Below, one piece after another: positions 7,651 through 16,165 of a stretch of DNA of 35,697 nucleotides (within the stretch, counting starts at the first letter, position 1; every line of letters starts with the position of its first letter). The DNA comes from Eubacteriales bacterium (GTDB taxonomy: Bacteria > Bacillota > Clostridia > Peptostreptococcales > Anaerovoracaceae), in contig JAQXNW010000006.1 in NCBI GenBank assembly GCA_029098205.1, forward strand, positions 1-35,697, in the 5' to 3' direction. The notes beneath the pieces are model-generated. The model did no database searches and was not told the origin of the DNA. It saw only the letters and a program-made list of their open reading frames with translations. The position numbers and the translations under genes are program-made.

Positions 7651-8985
7651 ATGGATTATCGAAGAATGTACAGAGAAAAGCTCCGCACGCCCGACCAGGC
7701 GGTGCAGGTTGTCAAAAGCGGAGACTGGGTGGATTATTCCACGAATATGGGATTTCCGGTTCTTCTGGATCAGGCTTTGGCCAAGAGAAAAGAAGAGCTT
7801 ACGGATGTTAAGATCCGGGGGAATCTGATCTTCGGGCCGATCCAGACCGTCGAATGCGATCCGGAGCGGGAGCATTTCATTTATAACTCGTGGCACTGCT
7901 CGGCTTATGAGAGAAAACTCGGCGACCGGGGACTTTGCAATTTTATTCCGATGATTTTCCGGAATCTTGTTCCGTATTACCGGGCGTTTCTGACGGTGAA
8001 CGTCGGCATGGTGTCAGTTTGCCCGATGGATGAGCATGGATGGTTTAATCTGTCCGGCGCGTCCGGCGTCGCGAAGGGGATCCTTGAAACTGCGGATGTC
8101 GTTATTGTAGAAGTGAACGAGCGTCTTCCCAAAGTCTGCGGCGGATACGGGCAGGCGATTCATATCAGCGACGTGGACTATATTGTGGAAGGCGACCATG
8201 ATCCGCTTCCGGTCATTCCGGTTTCGGAACCGACGGATGCGGACCGGAAGGTGGCGGAAGAAATCATTAAGCTGATCCCGGACGGCGCGACCCTGCAGTT
8301 CGGAATCGGCGGCATGCCGAATACACTGGGCATGATGCTGGCGGAATCGGATCTTAAGGATCTGGGCATGCATACCGAGCTTGCGTCCGACGCGTATGTG
8401 GCGCTGGATGAGGCGGGAAAGCTTACGAATAAGAAGAAGCGGTTTCTGCCCGGAACCGGTGTGACGGGGATGGCGTTCGGAACCGAGAAGGTCTACCAGT
8501 GGGTGAATGAAAACCCGGGGGTTGCGTTTATGCCGCTGGAGAGGGTGAACTCGCCGGAAATCATCGGGGAAATTGACAACATGATTTCGATCAACAACTG
8601 CATCGCGGTGGATCTCTATGGACAGGTCAGCGCGGAGAGCGTGGGCGCCCGGCAGATCAGCGGAACCGGTGGGCAGCTGGATTACCTGACCGGTGCGGCG
8701 ATGTCCAGGGGGGGCAAAGCCTTTGTCTGCATGACTTCGACCTTTACGGATAAGGAAGGGGTCGTTCATTCCCGGATTCGTCCGACGTTCCAGGGAGATA
8801 TTGTTACGGATCCCCGGAGTCAGGCATATTATCTCGTAACTGAGTACGGGCTTGTAAATCTGGTTGGAAAGACGACCTGGGAACGCGCGGAGATGCTGAT
8901 CTCCATCGCGCATCCGGATTTTCGGGACAGACTGATCAAAGACGCGGAAAAACTGGGGCTTTGGAGGCGGTCGAACAAGCGGTGA
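7651..8985 (+). CDS. Butyryl-CoA:acetate CoA-transferase-like enzyme
   Basis: This 444-aa family I CoA-transferase of the acetyl-CoA hydrolase/4-hydroxybutyrate CoA-transferase group has the glycine motif QFGIGGMPN (216-224) and the region LGMHTELASDAYV with the likely catalytic glutamate E243. The MHTEL-x-SDAY pattern with GKLTNKKK after it is what I expect of the butyryl-CoA:acetate CoA-transferases of gut Lachnospiraceae, the last step of butyrate formation. Propionyl-CoA or 4-hydroxybutyrate specificity cannot be excluded. ATG 7651 is chosen because it begins the conserved MDYRRMYREKL; the upstream ribosome binding site (AGGGA) is weak. A strong terminator follows. Confidence 0.82.
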   Translation: MDYRRMYREKLRTPDQAVQVVKSGDWVDYSTNMGFPVLLDQALAKRKEELTDVKIRGNLIFGPIQTVECDPEREHFIYNSWHCSAYERKLGDRGLCNFIPMIFRNLVPYYRAFLTVNVGMVSVCPMDEHGWFNLSGASGVAKGILETADVVIVEVNERLPKVCGGYGQAIHISDVDYIVEGDHDPLPVIPVSEPTDADRKVAEEIIKLIPDGATLQFGIGGMPNTLGMMLAESDLKDLGMHTELASDAYVALDEAGKLTNKKKRFLPGTGVTGMAFGTEKVYQWVNENPGVAFMPLERVNSPEIIGEIDNMISINNCIAVDLYGQVSAESVGARQISGTGGQLDYLTGAAMSRGGKAFVCMTSTFTDKEGVVHSRIRPTFQGDIVTDPRSQAYYLVTEYGLVNLVGKTTWERAEMLISIAHPDFRDRLIKDAEKLGLWRRSNKR

Positions 8986-9055
8986 AATTCTTGAGAGATC
9001 CCAGGGGGCACTTACTTTGTGAAGCTTATATTCCATTATTCCCATAGCTGAAAAG

Positions 9056-9097
9056 AAATCCCGTATCCACGGAATTTTCTGCGGATACGGGATTTTT
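9056..9097. terminator. Terminator between convergent genes
   Basis: A 13-bp perfect stem (9056-9068 with 9083-9095) with a 14-base loop runs into a T run at 9093-9097. The minus strand also has a T-rich flank on the other side, so it may stop both the CoA-transferase unit and the convergent trx unit. Confidence 0.85.
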
Positions 9098-9168
9098 CTC
9101 GGGTGCTTTACCAATAATTTTTGATGATTTACGTTTTTCGATCGGGCAGAGAGTTACGCCTCTTGCGG

Positions 9169-9486
9169 TTACTGTCCCAACTTCTCCTGGATCGCCTGCT
9201 TCATGATTTCCTTCGGCTGGAATCCGACCAGGCGGCCTGCTTCTTCTCCATTCTTGAGAATCAGCACCGTCGGAACGCTCATAATTCCGTATTTCATCGC
9301 GAGTTCCTGAGAATCGTCGACATCGACGTTATAGAACTTCGCGTCGGTCAGCTCCTCGGAGATGTCCGCGATAACCGGTCCCAGCATCTTGCACGGACCG
9401 CACCATGTCGCGGAGAAATCGATGACGGCTCTTTCGTCTTTCATTGCTTCATTCCGAAATTCTTCAGCGGAAATTTTCTTGATCAT
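9169..9486 (-). CDS. trxA: Thioredoxin
   Basis: The 105-aa protein is a classical thioredoxin: VIDFSATWCGPCKM with the redox pair C29 and C32, followed by NVDVDDSQELAMKYGIMSVPTVL containing the cis-proline (VPT) and the usual KNGEEAGRLVGF. It reduces disulfides in cytosolic targets and is itself reduced by the upstream reductase. Its ATG overlaps the reductase stop by 4 bases (ATGA), so the two are translationally coupled. Confidence 0.95.
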   Translation of the reverse strand: MIKKISAEEFRNEAMKDERAVIDFSATWCGPCKMLGPVIADISEELTDAKFYNVDVDDSQELAMKYGIMSVPTVLILKNGEEAGRLVGFQPKEIMKQAIQEKLGQ

Positions 9487-10379
9487 CTGGAACCTTCCTT
9501 TCTCTTCTGTTCATCCAGATAGGCGGCAGCCGAAAGCGCGGCGACATTTCCTTCTCCGACGGCTTTCGCGTCCTGATAAGGCTGCCCGGTGATATCTCCC
9601 GCCGCGAAGCAGCCTGCAATATTTGTTGCCATATTCCGGCCGGTCACGATGTGCGCGCCGTCCGTTTCGAGCCCGGGCACCAGACGGGAAGGCGCGATGC
9701 TTTCCCGAAGGACAAAGACTCCGTTTGTAACATATTCATTACCCGATTCGGTGCGGAGGCAAACACCTTCCGTAGGATTTGAAGGATTCTGAAGATGGAT
9801 TTCCTTCGGTTTCTCCCGAAGAATCTCGACATTCTCCGGAAGTCCTTCTGGCTCTTCCGGATACTGCGGAAAATAGAATACCTTCGCCGCGACCTCCGCC
9901 AGGAATGCGGCTTCGGCTTCTTCCTTCGGAGCATAGCCGATGACCGCAGAGGTCTTTCCATGATAAAGTGTTGCGTCGCAGGTCGCGCAGTAGCTGACGC
10001 CCCGTCCGAGATTCTCTTCCTCACCGGGAAGGGTCTTTCCCATTACGACGCCGGACGCGAGGATGACGGCGGAAGCTGTGTACATATTTTCGCCGGCCTG
10101 AATGGCAAATTCGCTTCCCATTGCGTAGACGGCGCTTACGCGCTCTTCAGTAACAGGAATTCCGCGTGCGTCAAGATGCGAGAGAAATGTTTTCGCCAGA
10201 TCCTCTCCGGTAATCGAAGGAAGCCCCGGGTAATTTTCGATTAAATGACTCTTCTTTACTTTCTGGCTGATTTCCCGGCTTCCGAAAAGAAGAATCTTCT
10301 TATTTCTGTTTTTCGCGGTGAGCGCCGCAGACACGCCCGCAGGACCGGTGCCGATGATGGCGATATCGTATTTTTCCAT
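9483..10379 (-). CDS. Thioredoxin reductase-like flavoprotein lacking NADPH motifs (FFTR-like)
   Basis: The 298-aa protein has the thioredoxin reductase plan: FAD-binding GTGPAG (10-15), active-site CATC (131-134) in GVSYCATCDATLY, and FAAGDITG (258-265). Where canonical TrxB has GGGxSA and an HRRxxxR pair for NADPH, this protein reads VIGYAPKEEAEAAFL (146-160) and then VFYFPQYPEE. The missing pair is the feature described for clostridial ferredoxin-dependent flavin thioredoxin reductases, so ferredoxin is the likely electron donor. ATG 10379 is chosen because MEKYDIAIIG is the natural N-terminus and AAAGGA precedes it; upstream codons have no such support. It is coupled to trxA. Confidence 0.85.
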   Translation of the reverse strand: MEKYDIAIIGTGPAGVSAALTAKNRNKKILLFGSREISQKVKKSHLIENYPGLPSITGEDLAKTFLSHLDARGIPVTEERVSAVYAMGSEFAIQAGENMYTASAVILASGVVMGKTLPGEEENLGRGVSYCATCDATLYHGKTSAVIGYAPKEEAEAAFLAEVAAKVFYFPQYPEEPEGLPENVEILREKPKEIHLQNPSNPTEGVCLRTESGNEYVTNGVFVLRESIAPSRLVPGLETDGAHIVTGRNMATNIAGCFAAGDITGQPYQDAKAVGEGNVAALSAAAYLDEQKRKEGSR

Positions 10380-10405
10380 ATCGGATTCCTTTCCGATGTT
10401 TTTAA

Positions 10406-10444
10406 TAATGAGTAAAAAATTAAATAATAATGTAATGAGTAAAA
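10406..10444. repeat. Two 12-bp direct repeats upstream of trxB-like gene
   Basis: TAATGAGTAAAA occurs exactly at 10406-10417 and 10433-10444, 27 bases apart start to start, in the AT-rich region just upstream of the thioredoxin reductase start. The arrangement suits a pair of operator half-sites for a regulator of the trx operon. A second short repeat, GTAAAATTTTCG, occurs at 10439-10450 and again at 10543-10554. Confidence 0.6.
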
Positions 10445-10603
10445 TTTTCGGAAGCAAAGCAGGCCGCGGTATCTGCTGTCTGCCTTTCTGCATCCATGTT
10501 AAGTTATTTATTCTCAGTTTTTTTTAAAATGAAACCGCCCGTGTAAAATTTTCGATGATCCTGAGCGCCGATGCCGAAAAAACGCGCACTTTCCTGTATT
10601 CTG

Positions 10604-10612
10604 TGGTAGAAT
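10604..10612 (+). promoter_or_regulatory. Extended -10 promoter candidate for the double acyl-CoA synthetase
   Basis: TGG followed by TAGAAT at 10607-10612 forms an extended -10 element about 44 bases before the ATG at 10656. No good -35 is present, as is usual for extended -10 promoters. The ribosome binding site AAGGAGAG follows near 10641. Confidence 0.4.
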
Positions 10613-10655
10613 CAGCATAGTACATAAAAAAATTGAAGTAGAAGGAGAGAGCGGC

Positions 10656-13600
10656 ATGAACAGTAAGCGGTACGATGGCGTATATTATCCGGTTCGTCCG
10701 ATTACGGATTTGAAAGATATCCTGGTACAGAGCACAGAGATGTTCGCGGACCAGACAGCATATTTGACAAAAGACAAGAAAGAAGGACGGTTCGTTCCAA
10801 TTACATATCGGAAGGTCGGAGAGGACTACCGTGCTCTCGGCACGAAGTTTCGGAGCATGGGGCTCCATGGGAAGAAAATCGGCGTGATCGGGGAAACGCG
10901 CTACGAATGGATTCTGACATACTTTGCGGTCGTTGCGGGCGCGTCGGTGATCGTGCCTTTGGACAAAAATCTTCCGCAGGGCGAACTTCTCGGGCTGATC
11001 GAACGCTCCGAGATGTCCGCACTCGTATTTTCGGATAAATGCCGTAAGAACGTGGAGCCTTTGACGGAAGAGGCCGGGAAAGAAGGAAAGATTCAATATT
11101 TCATCTCGATGGATCAGGAAGAGGAGCAGGACGGCGTCCTGTCTTTCTGGGGCCTTGTGGAGGATGGAAGAGATCTTCTGGAAACGGGCGAAACCGAGTA
11201 TCTGGATCAGGTTGTCGACCCGGATCAGATGTCGACGCTTTTGTTTACGTCCGGGACGACCGGCATGGCGAAGGGCGTTATGATTTCGCACCGGAATATC
11301 GCGTCGAATGTGTATGAGATGTCGAAATTCTTCCATATTCCGGAGCCGGGCATCGTATATTCGGTTCTTCCGATTCATCATGTGTATGAGATGACCTGCG
11401 ATATCTGGACGACGTTCTATCAGGGAAAGACCCTCGCGAACTGCGAAGGTCTGAAATATATTCTGAAAGACATGCAGGAGGTGCATCCGAATGTCATGCT
11501 GGGCGTTCCTCTGATTTTCGAGAAGATGTATAAGGGAATGCTGAAACAGGCGAAACGCCGCGGAGAGGATGAAAAGCTTCTTCGGGCGATCGATCTTTCC
11601 AAGAGACTGAAGCTGTACCGGAATTCCTTCGCGGTGAAGCGGATGTTCCGCGCGATTCACAGCTCCTTCGGCGGCGATATCAAGGCCTTTGTCGTCGGTG
11701 GCGCGGCGGCGGATCCTAAGATCATCGAGGATTTTGAAGCGATGGGATTTCCGATGGTGCAGGGATACGGCATGACGGAAAACTCGCCGATCGTCGCTTT
11801 GAACCCGGACCGCTACCGGAAGGCGGACGCGGTCGGGCAGCCGCTACCGGGAACGAAAATCCGCGTGATCAATCAGGACGAGGATGGAATCGGCGAATTG
11901 ATCGTTAAGGGTCCTTCCGTGATGATGGGATACTATCAGAATGAGGAAGCTACGAAGGAAGCCCTGCAGAACGGCTGGCTTCATACGGGGGATCTGGGAT
12001 ATGAGGATGCGGACGGCTTCTTCCATCTTACGGGACGCAGCAAGACCGTCATTGTTACGAAGGGCGGAAAAAACATCTTCCCGGAGGAAGTGGAAGATAC
12101 GATCCTGAAAAACGACTTGGTGAAGGAAGTTCTGGTACATGGAGTTCCGGACGAACGCGTCGGAAATGTGATCGTCACAGCGGATATTTTCCCGGATTAC
12201 AGTCTTCTTAAGGAACAGCAGGGGGAGATGACAGACAGTGAAGTCTACCATTTCTACCGGAAGCTGATCGATGACGTAAATGAAACGATGCCGCCGTACA
12301 AGCAGGTGAAGCGGATCAACATTCGGAAGACGGAGTTCACCAAGACGACGACCGGAAAAATCAAACGGTATGGAAACCGTCTCTCTGCGGGTGAGATCGC
12401 GTCGGTGGACGAAGGCAAGGGCGAGTATTACGCCGTGAATAAGATCGAGGAAGGAAGAATCCGTGATCTCGTAGAACAGATCAAACAGTCGGATGATCCG
12501 ATTGTGTTGCACCGCGACCTGGAACCTGTTTCGACGGTGAAGGGAATTCTGAAAAGAGCGCTTGAGAAGTATCCGACGCGGATCGCGTTCGCGCAGCGGT
12601 TCGATGAGAGCGGCGATTCCGCGGAGCTCAGCTATGAGCAGGCGATCGCGGATATCGAAGGGCTGGGCACGGCGCTGATCAACCGCGGACTTTCCGGAAA
12701 ACGGATCGCGATTCTTGGGAATAATACGTATTCAGAGGAAATTTCGTTCCTTTCGATTTCGGCAGGCGTCGGATCGGTGGTTCCGATTGACCGGCAGCTG
12801 GATCCGGAGGAAATCCGCCGGCAGATGCGGAAGGTGGACTGCAGCGCGGTGATCTACGATGAGCGGTGCGGGGACCTCATGGATGAGGTTTTGAGCAGCG
12901 AAGAAATGAGCGGAGTGAAGCGCATCGTGTCCGGATCCATCGATGAATCTTTGTTCCGGGAAGAGGAAAGTAAAGAACTCGGCATGAAGGGCGTCTGGTC
13001 CTGGCAGGCTCTGGTAGAGGAAGGAAAGAGGCAGATCGGTCAGGGAGACCGGCAGTACCTGGACGCGAATGTAACCGGCAAAGATGAGGCGGCTGTTTTT
13101 TTCACATCCGGTGTTACGGGCCCTGCGAAGGCGGTCGGACTCACGCATATGAACCTGATGGCGGATCTTATTTCCACGGCGTCGGTTCTGGATATACGGG
13201 AGGATGACACGGTATATTCCGTCATCCCGCCGAACAATATTTATCAGTGCGCGCTGGGCATTCTGATGCCGATGTACAAGGGGGCCAGGATCGCGAACTT
13301 CGAGAGCGTTCTTTCGCTGGAAGAGGATCTTGGAAACTCGCAGCCGACGGTGCTTCTTGCGGAACCGGTTATGATGCAGGAAATTTATGTCCGCATCGAG
13401 GATGAGATCAAGGAGAGCACGCGTCCGGGAAGGCTGGATAACATCCGGCAGCTCCGGAAGATCGCTTCCCGCTTTAACAGCGTAAATCCGCTCCGTGTCT
13501 ATAACAGGACCGCGGAGAAGAAGTTGGGCGGGAAAATGCGTCTCATGATTTCCGGCGGCGGAAAGATCGATCCGGAGGTACTGGATTTCTTTAATGATCT

Positions 13601-13934
13601 TGGAATTACGGCGATTCAGGGATACGGAATGACGGAGTGCGGCGCGGTCGCGGCGATGAATCCGGACGATTCCAAGCTTTCAAATTCCGGATCCTGCGGA
13701 CATATTCTTCCTGGAATCCGGATCCGGATCGCGTCTTCGGAGAAAGGACGCTCCGGCGAGATCTGCATAAAAGGCCGGAATGTCATGAATGGATATATCG
13801 GGGATGAAGAGAAGACAAACGAGGTTCTTCAGAACGAGTGGTTCCATACCGGAGACATCGGATACCTGGACGATAACGGATTCCTATATATTGAAGGACG
13901 GCTGGCGGATTCGGATTCAAGCGAGGAAGAGTAA
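10656..13934 (+). CDS. Tandem double AMP-binding (acyl-CoA synthetase-like) protein
   Basis: The 1092-aa protein contains two adenylate-forming enzyme modules. Module 1 is complete: P-loop LFTSGTTGMAKG (196-207), YGMTE (371-375), HTGDLG (443-448), hinge GRSKTVIVTKGGKNIFPEEVE (460-480) and the C-terminal catalytic lysine in TTTGKIKR (564-571). It resembles long-chain fatty acid-CoA ligases. Module 2 (about 620-1092) has FFTSGVTGPAKA (815-826), YGMTE (990-994) and HTGDIGY (1064-1070) but stops at GRLADSDSSEEE, so its whole C-terminal lid with the second lysine is absent. Its P-loop also departs from consensus. Module 1 is probably active; module 2 may adenylate poorly or regulate. The start follows AAGGAGAG. 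A racemase-like gene follows 15 bases later. Confidence 0.85.
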   Translation: MNSKRYDGVYYPVRPITDLKDILVQSTEMFADQTAYLTKDKKEGRFVPITYRKVGEDYRALGTKFRSMGLHGKKIGVIGETRYEWILTYFAVVAGASVIVPLDKNLPQGELLGLIERSEMSALVFSDKCRKNVEPLTEEAGKEGKIQYFISMDQEEEQDGVLSFWGLVEDGRDLLETGETEYLDQVVDPDQMSTLLFTSGTTGMAKGVMISHRNIASNVYEMSKFFHIPEPGIVYSVLPIHHVYEMTCDIWTTFYQGKTLANCEGLKYILKDMQEVHPNVMLGVPLIFEKMYKGMLKQAKRRGEDEKLLRAIDLSKRLKLYRNSFAVKRMFRAIHSSFGGDIKAFVVGGAAADPKIIEDFEAMGFPMVQGYGMTENSPIVALNPDRYRKADAVGQPLPGTKIRVINQDEDGIGELIVKGPSVMMGYYQNEEATKEALQNGWLHTGDLGYEDADGFFHLTGRSKTVIVTKGGKNIFPEEVEDTILKNDLVKEVLVHGVPDERVGNVIVTADIFPDYSLLKEQQGEMTDSEVYHFYRKLIDDVNETMPPYKQVKRINIRKTEFTKTTTGKIKRYGNRLSAGEIASVDEGKGEYYAVNKIEEGRIRDLVEQIKQSDDPIVLHRDLEPVSTVKGILKRALEKYPTRIAFAQRFDESGDSAELSYEQAIADIEGLGTALINRGLSGKRIAILGNNTYSEEISFLSISAGVGSVVPIDRQLDPEEIRRQMRKVDCSAVIYDERCGDLMDEVLSSEEMSGVKRIVSGSIDESLFREEESKELGMKGVWSWQALVEEGKRQIGQGDRQYLDANVTGKDEAAVFFTSGVTGPAKAVGLTHMNLMADLISTASVLDIREDDTVYSVIPPNNIYQCALGILMPMYKGARIANFESVLSLEEDLGNSQPTVLLAEPVMMQEIYVRIEDEIKESTRPGRLDNIRQLRKIASRFNSVNPLRVYNRTAEKKLGGKMRLMISGGGKIDPEVLDFFNDLGITAIQGYGMTECGAVAAMNPDDSKLSNSGSCGHILPGIRIRIASSEKGRSGEICIKGRNVMNGYIGDEEKTNEVLQNEWFHTGDIGYLDDNGFLYIEGRLADSDSSEEE

Positions 13935-13949
13935 CAGGCAGGAGAAGGA

Positions 13950-15053
13950 ATGAACAGGATGCGATATCCCCGTCTTACCATGAATCTGGATAAGCTCCGG
14001 GAGAATGCGGCATACGTTGCGGACCAGTGCGAAGCATGCGGAATTGAAGTGACCGGTGTTGTCAAAGGCTTTTTCGGCGTCCCCGAAATATCCCGGGAGT
14101 TTCTCAATGCCGGAATCAAGACGCTGGCTTCTTCCCGCGTGCGGCAGCTGGCACGTCTTCGGGAATCCGGGATCGATGCCCGGCTGCTTCTGATCCGAAT
14201 CCCGATGATGCGGGAAATTCCGGATGTGATCCGGTATGCGGACGGATCCTTAAACAGCGAGGTTTCTGTGCTTCGCGCGCTCGATGAAGAGGCCGGACGG
14301 CAGGGAAAAATCCATGATGTAATCCTGATGGATGATATCGGAGATCTCCGGGAAGGCTTCTGGGAGCGAAAAGACTTGATCGAATGCGCGCTCGCTGTAG
14401 AGAAGGAGATGCCGAATCTTTATCTGAAAGGGATCGGAACGAACGTAGGATGTTACGGATCTCTGGTTCCGACAAAAGAAAAGCTGCAGGAACTGGTGGA
14501 TGACCACCGGGCGGTCGAAGAAGCGGTCGGCCGGACACTGGACATCTGCTCGGGCGGAGCGACGTCCAGTCTGATGAGGGTCTTTGACGGAGACATGCCG
14601 GAGGGGATTAATCACCTCCGGATCGGAGAGGGAATCATCGTCGCGAGGGATCTTGACAAGCTGTTCGGATATGATCTTTCCAAAATGCACGAAGATATAT
14701 TCCGTCTGGAGGCAGAGATTGTTGAAGTAAAGGACAAGCCCACCTATCCGGTGGGCACGCTCGGGGTTGACGCGTTCGGGCATAGACCGGTTTACGAGGA
14801 CCGCGGCATCCGGAGACGCGCGATTGCGGCGCTTGGAAAGGCAGATTTTGGAAGCAGTCCGGAGGAAATTTTCCCGCTGGATTCGGGCGTGACCGTGATC
14901 GGCGCGTCCAGCGATCATACGCTTCTGGATGTGGAAGATGCGGATCGGGATTTTCACCCGGGCGATATTGTGTCTTTCGCGATTGATTACGCGTCGATGC
15001 TTTATCTTACGAATACGCCGGAAGTTTCGTTTGAGCTGGTTCATAGCAGCTGA
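13950..15053 (+). CDS. Ornithine/alanine racemase-like PLP enzyme (fold type III)
   Basis: The 367-aa protein has the alanine racemase N-terminal barrel and resembles the clostridial ornithine racemase (Orr) and YhfX group: YPRLTMNLDKLRENA at the start, the PLP lysine K39 in TGVVKGFFG, LLLIRIPMMREI, the SLNSE segment, ILMDDIGDLREG and CSGGATSSL, which would hold the phosphate. The C-terminal part is beta-rich. The substrate cannot be told from sequence; ornithine and alanine are the leading guesses. It is preceded by AGGAGAAGG and lies 15 bases after the double synthetase, so the two are probably one operon ended by the terminator at 15061. Confidence 0.75.
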   Translation: MNRMRYPRLTMNLDKLRENAAYVADQCEACGIEVTGVVKGFFGVPEISREFLNAGIKTLASSRVRQLARLRESGIDARLLLIRIPMMREIPDVIRYADGSLNSEVSVLRALDEEAGRQGKIHDVILMDDIGDLREGFWERKDLIECALAVEKEMPNLYLKGIGTNVGCYGSLVPTKEKLQELVDDHRAVEEAVGRTLDICSGGATSSLMRVFDGDMPEGINHLRIGEGIIVARDLDKLFGYDLSKMHEDIFRLEAEIVEVKDKPTYPVGTLGVDAFGHRPVYEDRGIRRRAIAALGKADFGSSPEEIFPLDSGVTVIGASSDHTLLDVEDADRDFHPGDIVSFAIDYASMLYLTNTPEVSFELVHSS

Positions 15054-15060
15054 AAAAATG

Positions 15061-15094
15061 GCCGCATGGAGTAAAGAAGCTCCATGCGGCTTTT
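15061..15094 (+). terminator. Rho-independent terminator
   Basis: An 11-bp perfect GC-rich stem (15061-15071 with 15080-15090), an 8-base loop and TTTT form a strong terminator 8 bases after the racemase stop. A run of A on the 5' side allows some function in the other direction. Confidence 0.9.
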
Positions 15095-15249
15095 GGCTTT
15101 TAAATTCGTATCAGTAAATTACATCAACTGCGGCATCTTTTTCTATTTCCAAAAAGATTTATAGGTTTTCAGGAAACGGATCGTCGATGAGCCTGGTCCA
15201 GTGAAAATCATTCTTCTCCAGTAAATAAAGCTGAAGGAGGGAGGACGCG

Positions 15250-15351
15250 ATGCCCATATACAGTCCAACAGAGGTGCCGGGCGCGATTCACACGAATATG
15301 TCCGGAAATAAGCCGAACGACAGTCTGTTCGGGTTACGGACGGAGGGATGA
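15250..15351 (+). CDS. Possible 33-aa small protein
   Basis: In the 500-base gap after the racemase terminator, an ATG at 15250 is preceded by AAGGAGG at 15234-15240 with a 9-base gap, one of the best ribosome binding sites in the window. It opens a 33-codon frame beginning MPIYSPTEVPGAIH and ending LFGLRTEG. There is no membrane segment and no family I recognise. A genuine small protein and the surviving piece of a decayed gene are both possible. The rest of the gap (15095-15558) shows nothing else I can name. Confidence 0.35.
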   Translation: MPIYSPTEVPGAIHTNMSGNKPNDSLFGLRTEG

Positions 15352-15558
15352 CCTGCAATTAGAGAACGCGCCGCGGTTTAATTCCTTGTATTTCTTTCCC
15401 GGTCCTCTTTATCTTTATTGTCTTACAGCGCCGGAAACTGTGCTAATATAGAGCTGTGCGGACATTTCTGGCTGCGCGGATATGACAAGCTGTGAGGATA
15501 TCGCTGAGATCTGAGATAATAGAAATCATAATAAAATGGCAGCAGAAATGAGGCGTCC

Positions 15559-16077
15559 ATGAAATACTTGATTATTGTAGATGTGCAGAATGACTTTGTC
15601 GACGGTGCTCTGGGAACGGCGGAGGCGCAGGCAATGCTTCCTGAGCTCCTGAAGAAGGCGGAGAATTTTCAGGGAACCATTATCCTGACGAAAGACACGC
15701 ACACAGAGGATTATCTGAATACGCAGGAAGGGCGCCTGCTTCCGGTTCCTCACTGCATCCGGGGAATGGAAGGATGGGAATTCCCGGAGCCGGTCGCAAA
15801 GCTGGCGGCGACGCGGAATGCCCGCGTTTATGAAAAACCGTGTTTCGGAAGCATGGAGCTCGCAAGGGATCTTGCGGAGGCAGGAGATGCGGAATCGGTG
15901 GAACTTGTCGGACTCTGCACGGATATCTGCGTTATTTCGAACGCGCTTCTGATAAAAGCGGCGCTTCCGGAGGTTCCTGTGTCGGCAGATGCAAGGTGCT
16001 GCGCGGGTGTTACGCCGGAGAAGCATAAGGCGGCGCTTGAGGTGATGCGGAGCTGTCAGGTTCTGGTTGAAGGATGA
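15559..16077 (+). CDS. Nicotinamidase/isochorismatase-family cysteine hydrolase
   Basis: The 172-aa protein has the isochorismatase-like fold. Catalytic triad candidates are D8 in IIVDVQNDF, K93 in VYEKPCFGS and C124 in GLCTDICV, with possible metal ligands D46 and H48 in TKDTHTED and H65. The size and the TDICV motif suit a nicotinamidase (PncA-like) that deamidates nicotinamide in NAD salvage, but other amidases share this layout. A GAGG at 15550-15553 precedes ATG 15559. The gene stands alone between a terminator-bounded unit and a small gene. Confidence 0.75.
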   Translation: MKYLIIVDVQNDFVDGALGTAEAQAMLPELLKKAENFQGTIILTKDTHTEDYLNTQEGRLLPVPHCIRGMEGWEFPEPVAKLAATRNARVYEKPCFGSMELARDLAEAGDAESVELVGLCTDICVISNALLIKAALPEVPVSADARCCAGVTPEKHKAALEVMRSCQVLVEG

Positions 16078-16165
16078 GGCCGGAAGGAGTCCGGGCCGCG
16101 GCGGAAAAGCGGCGGGCTTTGTCAGGGCAGACCCCAGGCCCTTACGTAAAGAGAAGGAGACGGTG

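Noticed and set aside
8014-9114. A 366-codon minus-strand frame opposite the CoA-transferase
   Set aside because: It is a shadow of a conserved gene, crosses a terminator and shows no recognisable domain or ribosome binding site.
10524-11660. A 378-codon minus-strand frame opposite the start of the double synthetase
   Set aside because: It overlaps the promoter region and the conserved first adenylation module in antisense; composition is that of a shadow.
15143-15358. A 71-codon minus-strand frame after the racemase terminator
   Set aside because: No ribosome binding site and no recognisable sequence; the plus-strand frame at 15250 has much better translation signals.
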